Of a stretch of 64,000 bases of DNA, positions 25,437 through 34,461 are shown one piece after another. The stretch is from CAZHDI01 sp964531285 (GTDB taxonomy: Bacteria > Pseudomonadota > Alphaproteobacteria > JAJFIK01). Positions within the stretch are counted from its first letter, which is position 1. Each line of letters starts with the position of its first letter. Location: NCBI GenBank assembly GCA_964531285.1, contig CAZHDI010000003.1, positions 18,692 to 82,691 of the forward strand, in the 5' to 3' direction. The notes below the pieces were generated by a model that was not told the origin of the DNA, did not search any database, and worked only from the letters and a program-made list of their open reading frames with translations. The translations under genes and the position numbers were made by a program.

Positions 25437-26626
25437 GCCCCATCTCCCGGCGCCGCGGTTTCCGACACGCTGCGCTCGATCGGCGTGAGTTTCAGCCCTT
25501 CAATGGCGCCCTGGATCGGCGAGACGATGACCATGTCGCCGTCCTCGACCCCGCTGTTGAGAATAATCCGCTCTTCCTCGGTGAAGGCGACATCGACCCG
25601 GCGGATCGAGAGGCGGTTTTCCTCGGTGACCACATAAACCCGGTCGCTGGCGCGCAGCGCCGCGCGCGGAATGACCAGCGTATCGTCGACCGGCCGGCCC
25701 GGAATGTCGGCGGTGACGAACAGTCCCACAGCCAGCGGCACACCGTCCTTGTCGGCGCCCGCGCCATAGGGATCGAGCAGTTCGGCCACGGCGAAGAGTT
25801 GCCGGGTCGTCGGATCGAGGGCGCTCTCGGTGCGTACGATCCGCGCAGCCCAGTGCCGCTCCCGGCCGCCGACGACCGCGGACAGATCGATCGGATGGCC
25901 TTCACCCGGCGCGGCGCGGTAGCCGATCGGCAAATCCAGAATGCCCAATTCGCTGTCCGACAGCGGCAGGCGGATTTCCACCACATCGGTCGAGAAGACC
26001 CGGCCTAGCCGATTGCCGGGGGACACGAATTGTCCGAGATCGGCGGACCGGCTGCGGATCCGCCCGTCGAACGGCACGGTGATCCGGGTACGGTCCAGAT
26101 TAAGCCGGGCCTCGGCCAGATTGGCCTGGGCCGCCGCGAGCGAGGCCTGCGCGCGGGCCAGTTGCGGCTCGCGCAAGGTGAGGGGCGAGGCATCGCCGTC
26201 GCCCAGTTCTTCCCAATCGCGCCGGGCCATGTCGGCCTGAGCATCCTCCTGGATCAGCGCCTGGCGGGCCTCGGCCACCTGCGCCTGCGCCCGGGTCAGG
26301 GCCAGTTCGTAGTCCGCGTCCTCGATGCGGATCAGCACTTCTCCGGCCTCGAAGATCCCGCCATCGACAAAGGCCGGGGACACCTCGACAATCCGGCCGG
26401 CGACCTGGGGCACCAGATCGATTTCGATCCGGGCGCGGACTTCGCCTTGGGTGGTGACGAGGGGCACGATGGTGGTGCGTTCCGCGCGCTCGACAAAGAC
26501 CGAGACCGGCCGTTCCTCGGGTTGGGCCTGTTCCGGCTCGGGGCGGAAGGTCACCATGATCACCACGGCGGCGACCGTCAGGCCGAGCACGGCAAGCGGG
26601 GCTGTGATCCTCAAGAGGCGGTTCAT
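25433..26626 (-). CDS. RND periplasmic adaptor (HlyD/MFP family), operon 1
   Basis: Membrane-fusion protein of 397 residues linking pump and channel. It has an N-terminal membrane anchor (LLRITAPLAVLGLTVAAVVI), the half lipoyl domains (VPQVAGRIVEVSPAFVDGG; ITVPFDGRIRSRSADLGQFV), an alpha-hairpin between them, and a beta-barrel domain with LVIPRAALR. Both ends overlap their neighbours by 4 bases (ATGA), so channel, adaptor and permease are translated in sequence. Confidence 0.93.
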   Translation of the reverse strand: MNRLLRITAPLAVLGLTVAAVVIMVTFRPEPEQAQPEERPVSVFVERAERTTIVPLVTTQGEVRARIEIDLVPQVAGRIVEVSPAFVDGGIFEAGEVLIRIEDADYELALTRAQAQVAEARQALIQEDAQADMARRDWEELGDGDASPLTLREPQLARAQASLAAAQANLAEARLNLDRTRITVPFDGRIRSRSADLGQFVSPGNRLGRVFSTDVVEIRLPLSDSELGILDLPIGYRAAPGEGHPIDLSAVVGGRERHWAARIVRTESALDPTTRQLFAVAELLDPYGAGADKDGVPLAVGLFVTADIPGRPVDDTLVIPRAALRASDRVYVVTEENRLSIRRVDVAFTEEERIILNSGVEDGDMVIVSPIQGAIEGLKLTPIERSVSETAAPGDGA

Positions 26627-28082
26627 GGGCGCAGTCCTTCGCCGGGTTCGAGGGGAGGCGGATCGATGACGCGGGCCGGCGCGGCACCGCGCGTGCCGAA
26701 CGGGCCGGCCACCGCGAGATAAAGCGCGATGCGGTTGGTCAGCCGTTCGCGGTTGACCGAGATAAGCGCGCTTTCGGCGCTGATCCGCCGGCTTTGGGCA
26801 TCGAGAAGATTGAAGATCGTCGTCAAGCCCGCCGCATAATCGCGTTCGGTCAGGCGCTCGGCGGCGATGGCGTTTTCCAGCGACACTTTGAGCGCGGCTT
26901 CGCGGGCGGCGAGCAGGGCTTCGGCGGCAAGCGCGTTCTCGACTTCCTGGAAGGCCGCCAGCGCGCTGTTGAGATAGCCGTAAAGGGCGTCCACAGCCCG
27001 GGCCCGGGCGGCCTGGGCATCGGCAATCAAGCGTCCGCCTTGGAACAAGGGCTGCACAAGGCCCGCGATCAGATTACCGGCCATCCGCTCGGTGTCGAAC
27101 AGATCGGCGATCTCGTTTTGTTGATTGCTGAGGCTTCCCGTGACGGTCAGGCGCGGGAGCAGGGCCTTGCGGGCATCTTCCGCGCGCAGACCCGCCGCCT
27201 CCAGGCGCCGTTCCGCCGCTTGAAGGTCCGGGCGCCGGGCCAGGAGTTCCACCGGGGCGCCGGCGCCGTCGAGCACGGGCAGGGCGGGCAATGGCATGTC
27301 ATATCCGAGCGAGGCATCCGGATAGCGCCCCATGAGCAATTCAAGCGCCCGGGCGCTTTCCCGTTCGAATTGACGGCGCTGTTGCAGGGTTGCCTGCCGG
27401 CCCGCGAGTTCGGAGCGCGACAGCCGGACATCGACGCTCGCGCTTAGGCCGCTGGCATAGCGCCGTTCAACGAGGCGCAGCACCCGGGCCCGGTTTTCCA
27501 CGTCCCGCTCGGTCAACTCTCGTTGGAGACGGGCCTCGAGAAGCGTGAACCAGGCCCGTGCGGTGGCGGCGGCAATGGACAAACGCGCACCCTCGAAATC
27601 CGCGGCGCTGGCGTCGGCTTCGGCCCCTGCGGCCCGCGCCCGGTCGCGGACCCGGCCCCAGACATCGACTTCCCAGCTGGCCGTCAGATTGGCCGAAAGG
27701 GTGGAGGCATAGGTCGTATCCGGTACCAGCGGCGGATTGGCGGGCGTACGGCTGCGGATCGCGTCGAGCGAGAAGGTAAAGGCCGGCCAGAAGGACGCCG
27801 CGGCCGAATCCGCGGTCGCCAGGGCCGCGTCGAGCCGCGCGGCGGTCTGGTTGAGATTGGCGTTGTAGGCCAGGGCCTCGGCCACCAGGGCGTCGAGCCA
27901 GGGATCATCGAAGCGGGCCAGCCAGTCGGTCGCCAGGGGACCGACGGTATCGGGCGACTCGGCGCTCGCGGCCCACTGGCTGGGCAATGCGGGCAGGACG
28001 GTATCGGTATCGGCAGGCTTGGGGATCTGCGCGCAGCCGCTCAGCCCAAGGGCCCCGGCCAGGAGCCCCCCGGCCAGGACCA
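26623..28082 (-). CDS. NodT/TolC-type outer-membrane efflux lipoprotein, 5' end lost in gap
   Basis: Outer-membrane channel of the RND-NodT group. Just inside the gap edge lies the lipoprotein signal LLAGALGLSGC, whose Cys would be acylated. Two OEP repeats of long helices follow (WLARFDDPWLDALVAEAL; SWEVDVWGRVRD; LLARRPDLQAAERRLEAAG; QEVENALAAE; ERDYAAGLTTIFNLLDAQ). Only the first residues of the signal and the start codon are lost in the N run. It is the first gene of operon 1. Confidence 0.9.
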
Positions 28083-28182
28083 NNNNNNNNNNNNNNNNNN
28101 NNNNNNNNNNNNNNNNNNNNNNNNNNNNNNNNNNNNNNNNNNNNNNNNNNNNNNNNNNNNNNNNNNNNNNNNNNNNNNNNNN
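28083..28182. other. Assembly gap (100 N)
   Basis: A run of exactly 100 N at the start of the efflux channel gene. It hides the start codon, ribosome site and possibly part of the promoter. The flanks share no obvious sequence. Confidence 0.99.
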
Positions 28183-28492
28183 TTGCCGACTCCGGTGTTG
28201 TTCGTGAGCCCTGCGATCACGGCCCGCGCCCCCAACCACTCTTATTAATAAGTATCCCGACCTTACCCGGAGTTTGTCGCAACAGGATATCAAAACGGCA
28301 CAGAGTCCTTGCAGCCGGAGTCGGTTTTCCGCCCCGTGATGCGCGTCCCACACGGCCCCGAGGTGCCGGGCACACGGTGGCCGTGAGCCCGCCCCCACGC
28401 CGTTACCCGCTATTAACGAATTGGCGGTGGACTGGTTACGGATGGGATGACAGTCCGGTGGCAGACCCGCCGGCCAAGGCGCGGATGGGGAT
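28183..28492. other. Upstream region of efflux operon 1
   Basis: About 310 bases between the gap and a doubtful small gene. It contains the 12-base palindrome at 28241-28252. I see no regulator gene in it, although TetR- or MarR-type genes often lie next to such operons; one could be hidden only if the gap is much longer than 100 bases. Confidence 0.4.
28241..28252. promoter_or_regulatory. Palindrome CTTATTAATAAG, possible operator
   Basis: A perfect 12-base palindrome of A+T in otherwise G+C-rich sequence, upstream of the efflux operon on the minus strand. Its position and symmetry suit a repressor site controlling the pump. No regulator is identified. Confidence 0.4.
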
Positions 28493-28729
28493 ATGGCAGC
28501 GTTTCACAATGCTCTTTTGATGGCCGTTTTGCAGACGGCGGCGGGGCAAGGTCAGGGGCCGGCGCCCGCACCGGGCTGGGACATCCACCCGGACGTGCAT
28601 GAGGTCCGGGTTGTTCCCGCATCTCAAGGCGACGCGGGCTCGGACCGGCCCAGCCAGAGCGACGACGAAGCGGCGGCCCGGCCGTTGGCAGACACTGCGC
28701 CCGGCACCGATAACGCCCCGGCGGACTGA
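28493..28729 (+). CDS. Hypothetical small protein, doubtful
   Basis: A possible 78-residue protein. It has a short hydrophobic N-terminus (FHNALLMAVLQTAAG), then a Pro/Ala-rich and an acidic polar tail. Codon third positions are mostly G or C, as in true genes here, and the frame stops 5 bases before the convergent biotin-carrier gene. The ribosome site is weak (GGGG close to the ATG) and I recognise no family. It could equally be chance coding in high-GC sequence. Confidence 0.35.
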   Translation: MAAFHNALLMAVLQTAAGQGQGPAPAPGWDIHPDVHEVRVVPASQGDAGSDRPSQSDDEAAARPLADTAPGTDNAPAD

Positions 28730-28734
28730 GCGGA

Positions 28735-28962
28735 TCAGTCTGCGTCCAGGATCGCGATCACCTGATCCTCGGCCACCGTATCGCCTTCGCCGACCCGCAA
28801 TTCGGCGACGCGGCCCGCGCGCGGCGCGTTGACCGGAATTTCCATCTTCATGGATTCCAGGATCACGATCGGCTCATCCTCGCCGACCTGGGCGCCTTGC
28901 GCGGCTTCGATCTTCCAGACCTTGCCGGCGACATCGCTGGCGACTTCGATACGGGTGCCCAT
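28735..28962 (-). CDS. Small biotin/lipoyl carrier protein (BCCP-like)
   Basis: A single biotinyl/lipoyl domain of 75 residues, with the biotinylation site ESMKMEIPV and the second-half repeat VNAPRAGRVAELRVGEGDTV. Lys in MKM would carry biotin and shuttle carboxyl groups for a carboxylase. Standalone carriers of this size are known, but neither biotin carboxylase nor carboxyltransferase genes are nearby. AGGAG lies 8 bases before the ATG. It follows metC by 51 bases on the same strand. Confidence 0.88.
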   Translation of the reverse strand: MGTRIEVASDVAGKVWKIEAAQGAQVGEDEPIVILESMKMEIPVNAPRAGRVAELRVGEGDTVAEDQVIAILDAD

Positions 28963-29013
28963 GGCGGGGTCTCCTCTCAGATTCGATGGCGTAAAGGGTG
29001 ATCGGTCCGCCGA

Positions 29014-30213
29014 TTATGCGGCGGCATGGAAGCGCTCGAAGGCGCGGGTCAGATCGCCGATCAGATCGTCCGGATGCTCCAGGCCGATGTGAAGGCGGAA
29101 GCACGGTCCTTCGGGAGCCCAGGGTGTCGCGGTGCGGGCTTTGGACATATCGGTCGGCACGATGAGGCTCTCGAACCCGCCGAAGGAATAGCCAATTCCG
29201 AAATAGGCCATGCCGTTGATAAAGGCATCGAGCTGGCGGTCCGTACCCTGATTGAGCACCACGCCGAATACGCCGGATGCGCCCGCGAAATCCCGTTTCC
29301 ACAAGGCATGGCCGGGATCGGTTTCAAGGCCCGGATGCTGAACCCGCGAGACTTCGGGCCGGTTCAGGAGCCAGCGCGCCACGCGCAGGCCATTGTCCTG
29401 GTGCTGACGCATCCGGACGGCAAGGGTCCTCAGTCCCCGGAGCGCCAGATACACATCGTCCGGTGCAGCCGCATGACCGAGCCGGCGATGGCCCATGGCG
29501 AGCCGGTGGGCATGGCTCTTGACCGCCGTCACGATGCCGAGCAGGGCATCGGAATGGCCGACGATGAACTTGGTCGCAGAATGGATCGACAGATCGACGC
29601 CCATGGGGATCGGTTTGAAATAATAGGGCGAGGCCCAGGTATTGTCCGCAGCCGTCGTAATGCCGCGCGCCCGGGCGATAGCGGCGAGCGCCGGCACGTC
29701 GGTCATCTCGAAGGTGCGGCTGCCGGGCGCCTCGATGAGGATCATCTGGGTGGTCTCGCGGATCAGCGCGGCAATCCCCTCCGGCCCGGCAAGCGGGTCG
29801 TAATAGGTGGTCTCGACACCGAAGCGGGCCAGCACATCGTCGCAAAAGTCCCGGGTCGGATCATAGGCGCAGTCCGGCACCAGAACATGCCCGCCCGCGC
29901 TGGTGAAGGTCAGAAAGGCGCAGGTGATCGCCGCCAGGCCCGATGGCAACAGCCGGCAGCTTGCGCCGTCCCCGGCCTCCTCCAGGTCGATCATCGCCTG
30001 TTCGAGCGCGAAGGTGCCCGGCGTGCCCCGGCGCCCATAGGCGCTCGGCATGCCTGAGGGGTCGCGCATGGTCTCCACGCTGTCGAACAGGATGGTCGAG
30101 GCGTGATAGACGGGCGGATTGACCACCCCGTGATGGGCCCGCGGATCCCGCCCGGTCACAGTGATCCGGGTGTCGGGATGCGGAACTGGCGTGTCTTTGG
30201 GCAGGCTGGCCAT
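29014..30213 (-). CDS. metC: Cystathionine beta-lyase
   Basis: PLP enzyme of the Cys/Met-metabolism family, splitting cystathionine to homocysteine, pyruvate and ammonia in methionine synthesis. The 399 residues show PPVYHASTILFDS, YGRRGTPG.FALE, LLPSGLAAIT, AADNTWASPYYFKP, and the PLP lysine in SIHSATKFIVGHSD. The arrangement RRGTPT-like, GLETDPGHALW and FGIGYSFGGFESL favours the beta-lyase over the gamma-synthase. Start 30213 has GAGAGG upstream. It is divergent from the aap operon. Confidence 0.92.
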   Translation of the reverse strand: MASLPKDTPVPHPDTRITVTGRDPRAHHGVVNPPVYHASTILFDSVETMRDPSGMPSAYGRRGTPGTFALEQAMIDLEEAGDGASCRLLPSGLAAITCAFLTFTSAGGHVLVPDCAYDPTRDFCDDVLARFGVETTYYDPLAGPEGIAALIRETTQMILIEAPGSRTFEMTDVPALAAIARARGITTAADNTWASPYYFKPIPMGVDLSIHSATKFIVGHSDALLGIVTAVKSHAHRLAMGHRRLGHAAAPDDVYLALRGLRTLAVRMRQHQDNGLRVARWLLNRPEVSRVQHPGLETDPGHALWKRDFAGASGVFGVVLNQGTDRQLDAFINGMAYFGIGYSFGGFESLIVPTDMSKARTATPWAPEGPCFRLHIGLEHPDDLIGDLTRAFERFHAAA

Positions 30214-30286
30214 GGGGACCTCTCAAACGGCGGCAGGCGCAGGCAGATGACACCCGGCGCGCGCGCCGGCATTCGGCGGGGGCGCT

Positions 30287-30314
30287 TTGACCGGGCGCCT
30301 CAGCCCATTACAAT
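30287..30314 (+). promoter_or_regulatory. Sigma-70-type promoter of the aap operon
   Basis: TTGACC (30287-30292), a 16-base spacer and TACAAT (30309-30314), each matching five of six consensus bases. It would start transcription about 55 bases before aapJ. Confidence 0.6.
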
Positions 30315-30375
30315 TGATTTGGACACCGGCGGCCAGACGCCAGACCGTGCCGGGACACAGCATCAGGGGACCGAT

Positions 30376-31401
30376 ATGCGACTGACACCGATGGCGCGCG
30401 CACTCGCGCTGACCGCCGCCCTGTGGGCCGTTGCGACCGGCGCACAGGCCAACACGCTTGAGGACGTCAAGGAGCGCGGGCGCCTGGAATGCGGCGTGAG
30501 TACCGGCCTGGCCGGGTTCTCCGAAGTCTCGGACCAGGGCACCTGGAAGGGTTTCGATGTGGATTTTTGCCGCGGCATCGCGGCGGCGGTGCTGGGCGAT
30601 GCGTCGAAAGTGAACTTCGTGCCCCTCAATGCCCAGGAACGCTTCACCGCCCTTCAATCCGGTGAAATCGACGTGTTGTCGCGGTTTACCACCTGGAGCT
30701 TCTCGCGCGACACCCAACTGGGCATCGATTTCCTGGTGGTGACCTATTACGACGGCCAGGGCTTCGTGGTGCCGCGCGCGCTGTCGGTTGCCAGCGCGAC
30801 GGAACTCGATGGGGCGCGCATCTGCGTGGAAAGCGGGACCACCACGGAACTCAATCTCGGCGATTATGTCCGCGCCAATGACCTGTCGATGGAGTCCATC
30901 GTCATCCGCAACCAGGACGAGGCGCGGGCCAATTATCTCGCCGAGGCCTGCGATGCCTATACGACCGACATTTCGGGACTTGCAGCCCTGCGCTCGACAC
31001 TGCCCGACCCGTCAGCCCATGTGATCCTGCCTGAAGTGATCTCCAAGGAACCGCTCGCGGTCGCGGTGCGCCATGGCGACAATGAATGGGGCGATGTGGT
31101 CCGCTGGTCGGTCTATGCCACCATGATCGCCGAGGAATTCGGCGTCACCCGTGAGACTGTCACGGCGCTGAAGGCCGAGACGTCCAGTCCGGAACTGCGC
31201 CGCCTTCTGGGCGCGGAAGGGTCCATGGGCCAGCAGCTCGGTCTCGATCCGGACTGGGCCTACCGCATTATCGCGGCGGTCGGCAATTACGGCGAGATCT
31301 TCGACCGCAATATCGGCCGGGACAGCACGCTGTCGCTGGAGCGCGGTCTCAATGCTCTGTGGACCGACGGCGGTCTCCACTACGCACCGCCCATGCGCTG
31401 A
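30376..31401 (+). CDS. aapJ: Amino-acid ABC transporter substrate-binding protein (AapJ-like)
   Basis: Periplasmic receptor of a general L-amino-acid transporter. The start at 30376 has AGGGGA upstream and leads into a signal peptide ending ATGAQA. The mature protein opens TLEDVKERGRLECGVSTGL.GFS, with WKGFDVDFCRGIAAAVLGD, LNAQERFTALQSGEIDVLSR.TTW, and the terminal Aap block (GLDPDWAYRIIAAVGNYGEIFDRNIG). Length 341 is normal. It is first in the operon aapJQMP, expressed most probably from the promoter at 30287-30314. Confidence 0.94.
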   Translation: MRLTPMARALALTAALWAVATGAQANTLEDVKERGRLECGVSTGLAGFSEVSDQGTWKGFDVDFCRGIAAAVLGDASKVNFVPLNAQERFTALQSGEIDVLSRFTTWSFSRDTQLGIDFLVVTYYDGQGFVVPRALSVASATELDGARICVESGTTTELNLGDYVRANDLSMESIVIRNQDEARANYLAEACDAYTTDISGLAALRSTLPDPSAHVILPEVISKEPLAVAVRHGDNEWGDVVRWSVYATMIAEEFGVTRETVTALKAETSSPELRRLLGAEGSMGQQLGLDPDWAYRIIAAVGNYGEIFDRNIGRDSTLSLERGLNALWTDGGLHYAPPMR

Positions 31402-31416
31402 CCGGGGGCGGGCCGG

Positions 31417-32601
31417 GTGAGCAGCCTTTCCGAAGCCGGCCGTCCGGCCGCCAGCCTGCTCAGGATCTGGCGGGCCGAGGCGACACGGCGGGTCGTGCTT
31501 CAGGCCGCGGTGCTGCTCTGCCTCGTTGCGGTTCTGGCCATCGCGGGGATCAACGCGGTTCAGAACCTGACCGAACGCGGCATCGCCAGCGGCTTCGGCT
31601 TCCTGTCGGACCCCGCCGGCTATGGGGTGGCGTTCAGCCTCATCCCCTATGACCTCACCGATACCCATGGCCGGGTGTTTCTCGTCGGCCTTTTGAACAC
31701 TTTGCTGGTTTCGGTGACCGGAATTGTTCTGTCGAGCGTCCTGGGGCTGATCATCGGCGTGCTGCGTCTGTCGGGCAACTGGCTGGTCGGTGTGCTCGCC
31801 ACGGCCTATGTGGAAGTGATCCGCAATGTGCCGCTGCTGCTTCAGATTCTGTTCTGGTACGCCGTGGTGCTCCTGCTGCCGACGGTGCGCGAGAGCCTGT
31901 CCGTCGGCGGCCTTGTCTTTCTCAACAACCGGGCGATGGAACTGCCGGCGCCGGTCTTCGGACCGGGCATGGGTTGGGTCGGCGCCGCGCTCCTGGCCGG
32001 AATCGCCGCGCGTCTTCTCCTAGGGCGGATCGTCCGGCGGCGGGGGTCTCGGAGCGCGCTGCGGCCCTGGACGCTGGGCCTGATCCTCGGTGCGCCGCTG
32101 ATCGTGTTTCTGGCGCTGGGGGCGCCGCTGGCCTGGGATGTGCCCGAGAAAGGCCGGTTCAACTTTTCCGGCGGCATGAGCGTGCCCGCGACCTTCGTTG
32201 CGCTTCTGATTGCCCTGACCACCTATACGGCGGCCTTTATCGGCGAGATCGTCCGGGCGGGGATTCAATCGGTGGCGAAGGGCCAGAGCGAGGCGGCGGC
32301 GGCGCTGGGTCTGCGGCCCGGCCCGACCATGCGGCTGATCATCCTGCCTCAGGCCCTGCGCGTGATCATTCCGCCCACCACGAGCCAGTATCTCAATCTG
32401 ACCAAGAACTCGTCGCTCGGGATCGTCATCGGGTATCCCGATATTGTCGCGACCTTCGGCGCGGCGACCTTGAACCAGACCGGACAGGCCATCGAAACCC
32501 TTGCCATGATCATGGCGTTCTATCTGACCGTGAGCCTGACCATCTCGCTCCTGATGAACTGGTACAATCGCTCGATCCAGCTTGAGGGAGCCCGGCGATG
32601 A
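31417..32601 (+). CDS. aapQ: Amino-acid ABC transporter permease (AapQ-like)
   Basis: Inner-membrane permease of 394 residues. It has an N-terminal helix (VLLCLVAVLAIAGINAV), the GFGFL block and LIPYD segment of AapQ, and the coupling loop EAAAALGLRPGPTMRLIILPQALRVIIPP.TSQYL. The start is GTG 31417 with a G-rich ribosome site 16 bases after aapJ. Its stop overlaps the aapM start by 4 bases. It pairs with AapM to form the channel. Confidence 0.94.
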   Translation: MSSLSEAGRPAASLLRIWRAEATRRVVLQAAVLLCLVAVLAIAGINAVQNLTERGIASGFGFLSDPAGYGVAFSLIPYDLTDTHGRVFLVGLLNTLLVSVTGIVLSSVLGLIIGVLRLSGNWLVGVLATAYVEVIRNVPLLLQILFWYAVVLLLPTVRESLSVGGLVFLNNRAMELPAPVFGPGMGWVGAALLAGIAARLLLGRIVRRRGSRSALRPWTLGLILGAPLIVFLALGAPLAWDVPEKGRFNFSGGMSVPATFVALLIALTTYTAAFIGEIVRAGIQSVAKGQSEAAAALGLRPGPTMRLIILPQALRVIIPPTTSQYLNLTKNSSLGIVIGYPDIVATFGAATLNQTGQAIETLAMIMAFYLTVSLTISLLMNWYNRSIQLEGARR

Positions 32602-33716
32602 CGGCGCGCGCTTATCAGCCGGGCCAGCACCCGGATCTCCCGCCGCCCAAAGGCATGAGCGGCCCCTTGGTCTGGCTGCGCGCGAACCTGTTCTCGTCCT
32701 GGCTCAACACGGGCCTGACCCTGGCTGCGCTGGCTCTGCTGGCCGGCGCCATTCCGGCCGTGATCCAGTGGGCGGTGCTCGCCGCCGATGTCGACGGCAC
32801 CTCGCGTCAGGACTGCGATACGGCCGGGGCATGCTGGGCGGTCATCGCCGAGCGCTGGCGCCTGTTCGTGTTCGGATTTTTTCCGCAAGACGAGATTTGG
32901 CGCCCCGCACTGGCCATGGCCTTGCTGCCCATCGCCGCCGTGCCCTTGCTCTATGCGGAGCTGCCGCACCGGCGCGTCCTGATGTGGGGCACGATCGCCT
33001 ATCCGGTGCTGGCGGCCTGGCTTCTGGGCGGCGGGCTGGGCCTTCCGGAAATCGAAATGCGCCAGTGGACCGGTTTTGTCCTCACCCTGGTCATCGGCGT
33101 GACCGGCATCGCCGCGTCCCTGCCCATCGGGATCCTTCTGGCCCTGGGGCGCCAGTCTGATCTGCCGGTGGTCCGCACGGTGTGCATCGCCTTTATCGAG
33201 ACGGTGCGCGGCGTGCCTTTGATCACCGTGCTGTTCTTCTCCTCGGTGATGCTGCCGCTGTTCCTGCCCGACGGCGTGAGCCTCGATAAACTCGTGCGCG
33301 CGCTGATCGTCGTGGCGCTGTTTGCCTCCGCCTATATGGCCGAGGTGATCCGGGGCGGGCTTCAGGCGATCCCGGCCGGACAGATCGAGGCGGCCCGCGC
33401 GCTGGGGCTGGGCTATTGGCGGACCATGGGCCTTGTGGTGCTGCCACAGGCTTTGCGCATTTCGATCCCCGGGATCGTCAACACCTTTATCGGTCTTTTC
33501 AAGGACACGAGTTTGGTGACCACGATCGGCCTGCTGGATCTGGTGGGCATGGCCGATGCGACCCTGACCGATCAGAACTGGCTGGGCTTGCGCATGGAAG
33601 TCTATCTGTTCGTGGCGCTGATCTTCTGGGTCGTGTGTTTTTCCATGTCGCGCTATTCGGTCTGGCTCGAAGGCCGGCTGGACCGCGACCCGGCGGCGGC
33701 GAGGGGGGGACCATGA
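32598..33716 (+). CDS. aapM: Amino-acid ABC transporter permease (AapM-like)
   Basis: Second permease, 372 residues, with the AapM pattern: a cytoplasmic N-terminus, an inserted loop with CDTAGACWAVIAERWRLFVFG, then the transport core with ETVRGVPLITVLFF and the coupling loop EAARALGLGYWRTMGLVVLPQALRISIPGIVN. It overlaps both neighbours by 4 bases (ATGA). Confidence 0.94.
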   Translation: MTARAYQPGQHPDLPPPKGMSGPLVWLRANLFSSWLNTGLTLAALALLAGAIPAVIQWAVLAADVDGTSRQDCDTAGACWAVIAERWRLFVFGFFPQDEIWRPALAMALLPIAAVPLLYAELPHRRVLMWGTIAYPVLAAWLLGGGLGLPEIEMRQWTGFVLTLVIGVTGIAASLPIGILLALGRQSDLPVVRTVCIAFIETVRGVPLITVLFFSSVMLPLFLPDGVSLDKLVRALIVVALFASAYMAEVIRGGLQAIPAGQIEAARALGLGYWRTMGLVVLPQALRISIPGIVNTFIGLFKDTSLVTTIGLLDLVGMADATLTDQNWLGLRMEVYLFVALIFWVVCFSMSRYSVWLEGRLDRDPAAARGGP

Positions 33717-34456
33717 GAGCAGGGCCGATGATCGAGCTGCGCGGGGTACACAAATGGTTCGGCCCGTTCCATGTGCTCAAGGATGTGAGCCTCGCCGTGG
33801 ACACGGGCGAACGCATCGTGATTTGCGGGCCGTCCGGGTCCGGCAAATCCACACTCATCCGCTGCATCAACCGGCTGGAGAGTCATCAGCAGGGCCAGAT
33901 CGTCATCGACGGTCAGGAACTGACCGATGATGTCAAACGGATCGACGAGGTGCGCCGCGATGTCGGCATGGTGTTTCAGAGCTTCAATCTGTTCCCCCAT
34001 CTGACGGTTCTGGACAACTGCACTCTGGCGCCCATGCGCGTGCGCGGCTTGTCGCGCGCCGACGCCGAAGCGCGGGCCATGGCCTATCTTGAGCGGGTGC
34101 GCATCCCCGATCAGGCGCGCAAGGTGCCGGGACAGCTTTCGGGCGGCCAGCAGCAGCGGGTCGCCATCGCCCGGGCGCTGTGCATGGAGCCGCGGGTCAT
34201 GCTGTTCGATGAGCCGACATCGGCGCTCGATCCGGAGATGATCAAGGAAGTGCTTGATGTGATGATGGATCTGGCCGCCTCGGGCATGACCATGCTGGTG
34301 GTCACCCACGAGATGGGGTTCGCGCGCGAAGTGGCCGACCGGGTGGTGTTCATGGACGGCGGCGAGATCATCGAGGCCGCGCCGCCGGGCTCCTTCTTCA
34401 CCGCCCCCGAACACGAGCGCACCAAGGCGTTCCTCGCTCAGATCCTGGACCGCTGA
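33713..34456 (+). CDS. aapP: Amino-acid ABC transporter ATP-binding protein (AapP-like)
   Basis: ATPase of 247 residues driving the transporter. Walker A GPSGSGKST, Q-loop VFQSFNLFPH, signature LSGGQQQRVAIARAL, Walker B VMLFDEPTSALDPE and switch His in VVTHEMGFA are all intact. The start at 33713 overlaps the aapM stop and has GGGGGG upstream. The gene ends 5 bases from the convergent acetyltransferase gene. Confidence 0.96.
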   Translation: MRAGPMIELRGVHKWFGPFHVLKDVSLAVDTGERIVICGPSGSGKSTLIRCINRLESHQQGQIVIDGQELTDDVKRIDEVRRDVGMVFQSFNLFPHLTVLDNCTLAPMRVRGLSRADAEARAMAYLERVRIPDQARKVPGQLSGGQQQRVAIARALCMEPRVMLFDEPTSALDPEMIKEVLDVMMDLAASGMTMLVVTHEMGFAREVADRVVFMDGGEIIEAAPPGSFFTAPEHERTKAFLAQILDR

Positions 34457-34461
34457 TCCGG

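Noticed and set aside
28041..28235. Short minus-strand frame right of the second N block as the start of a regulator
   Set aside because: It begins at a TTG without ribosome site, has only 17 residues before the gap and shows no helix-turn-helix.
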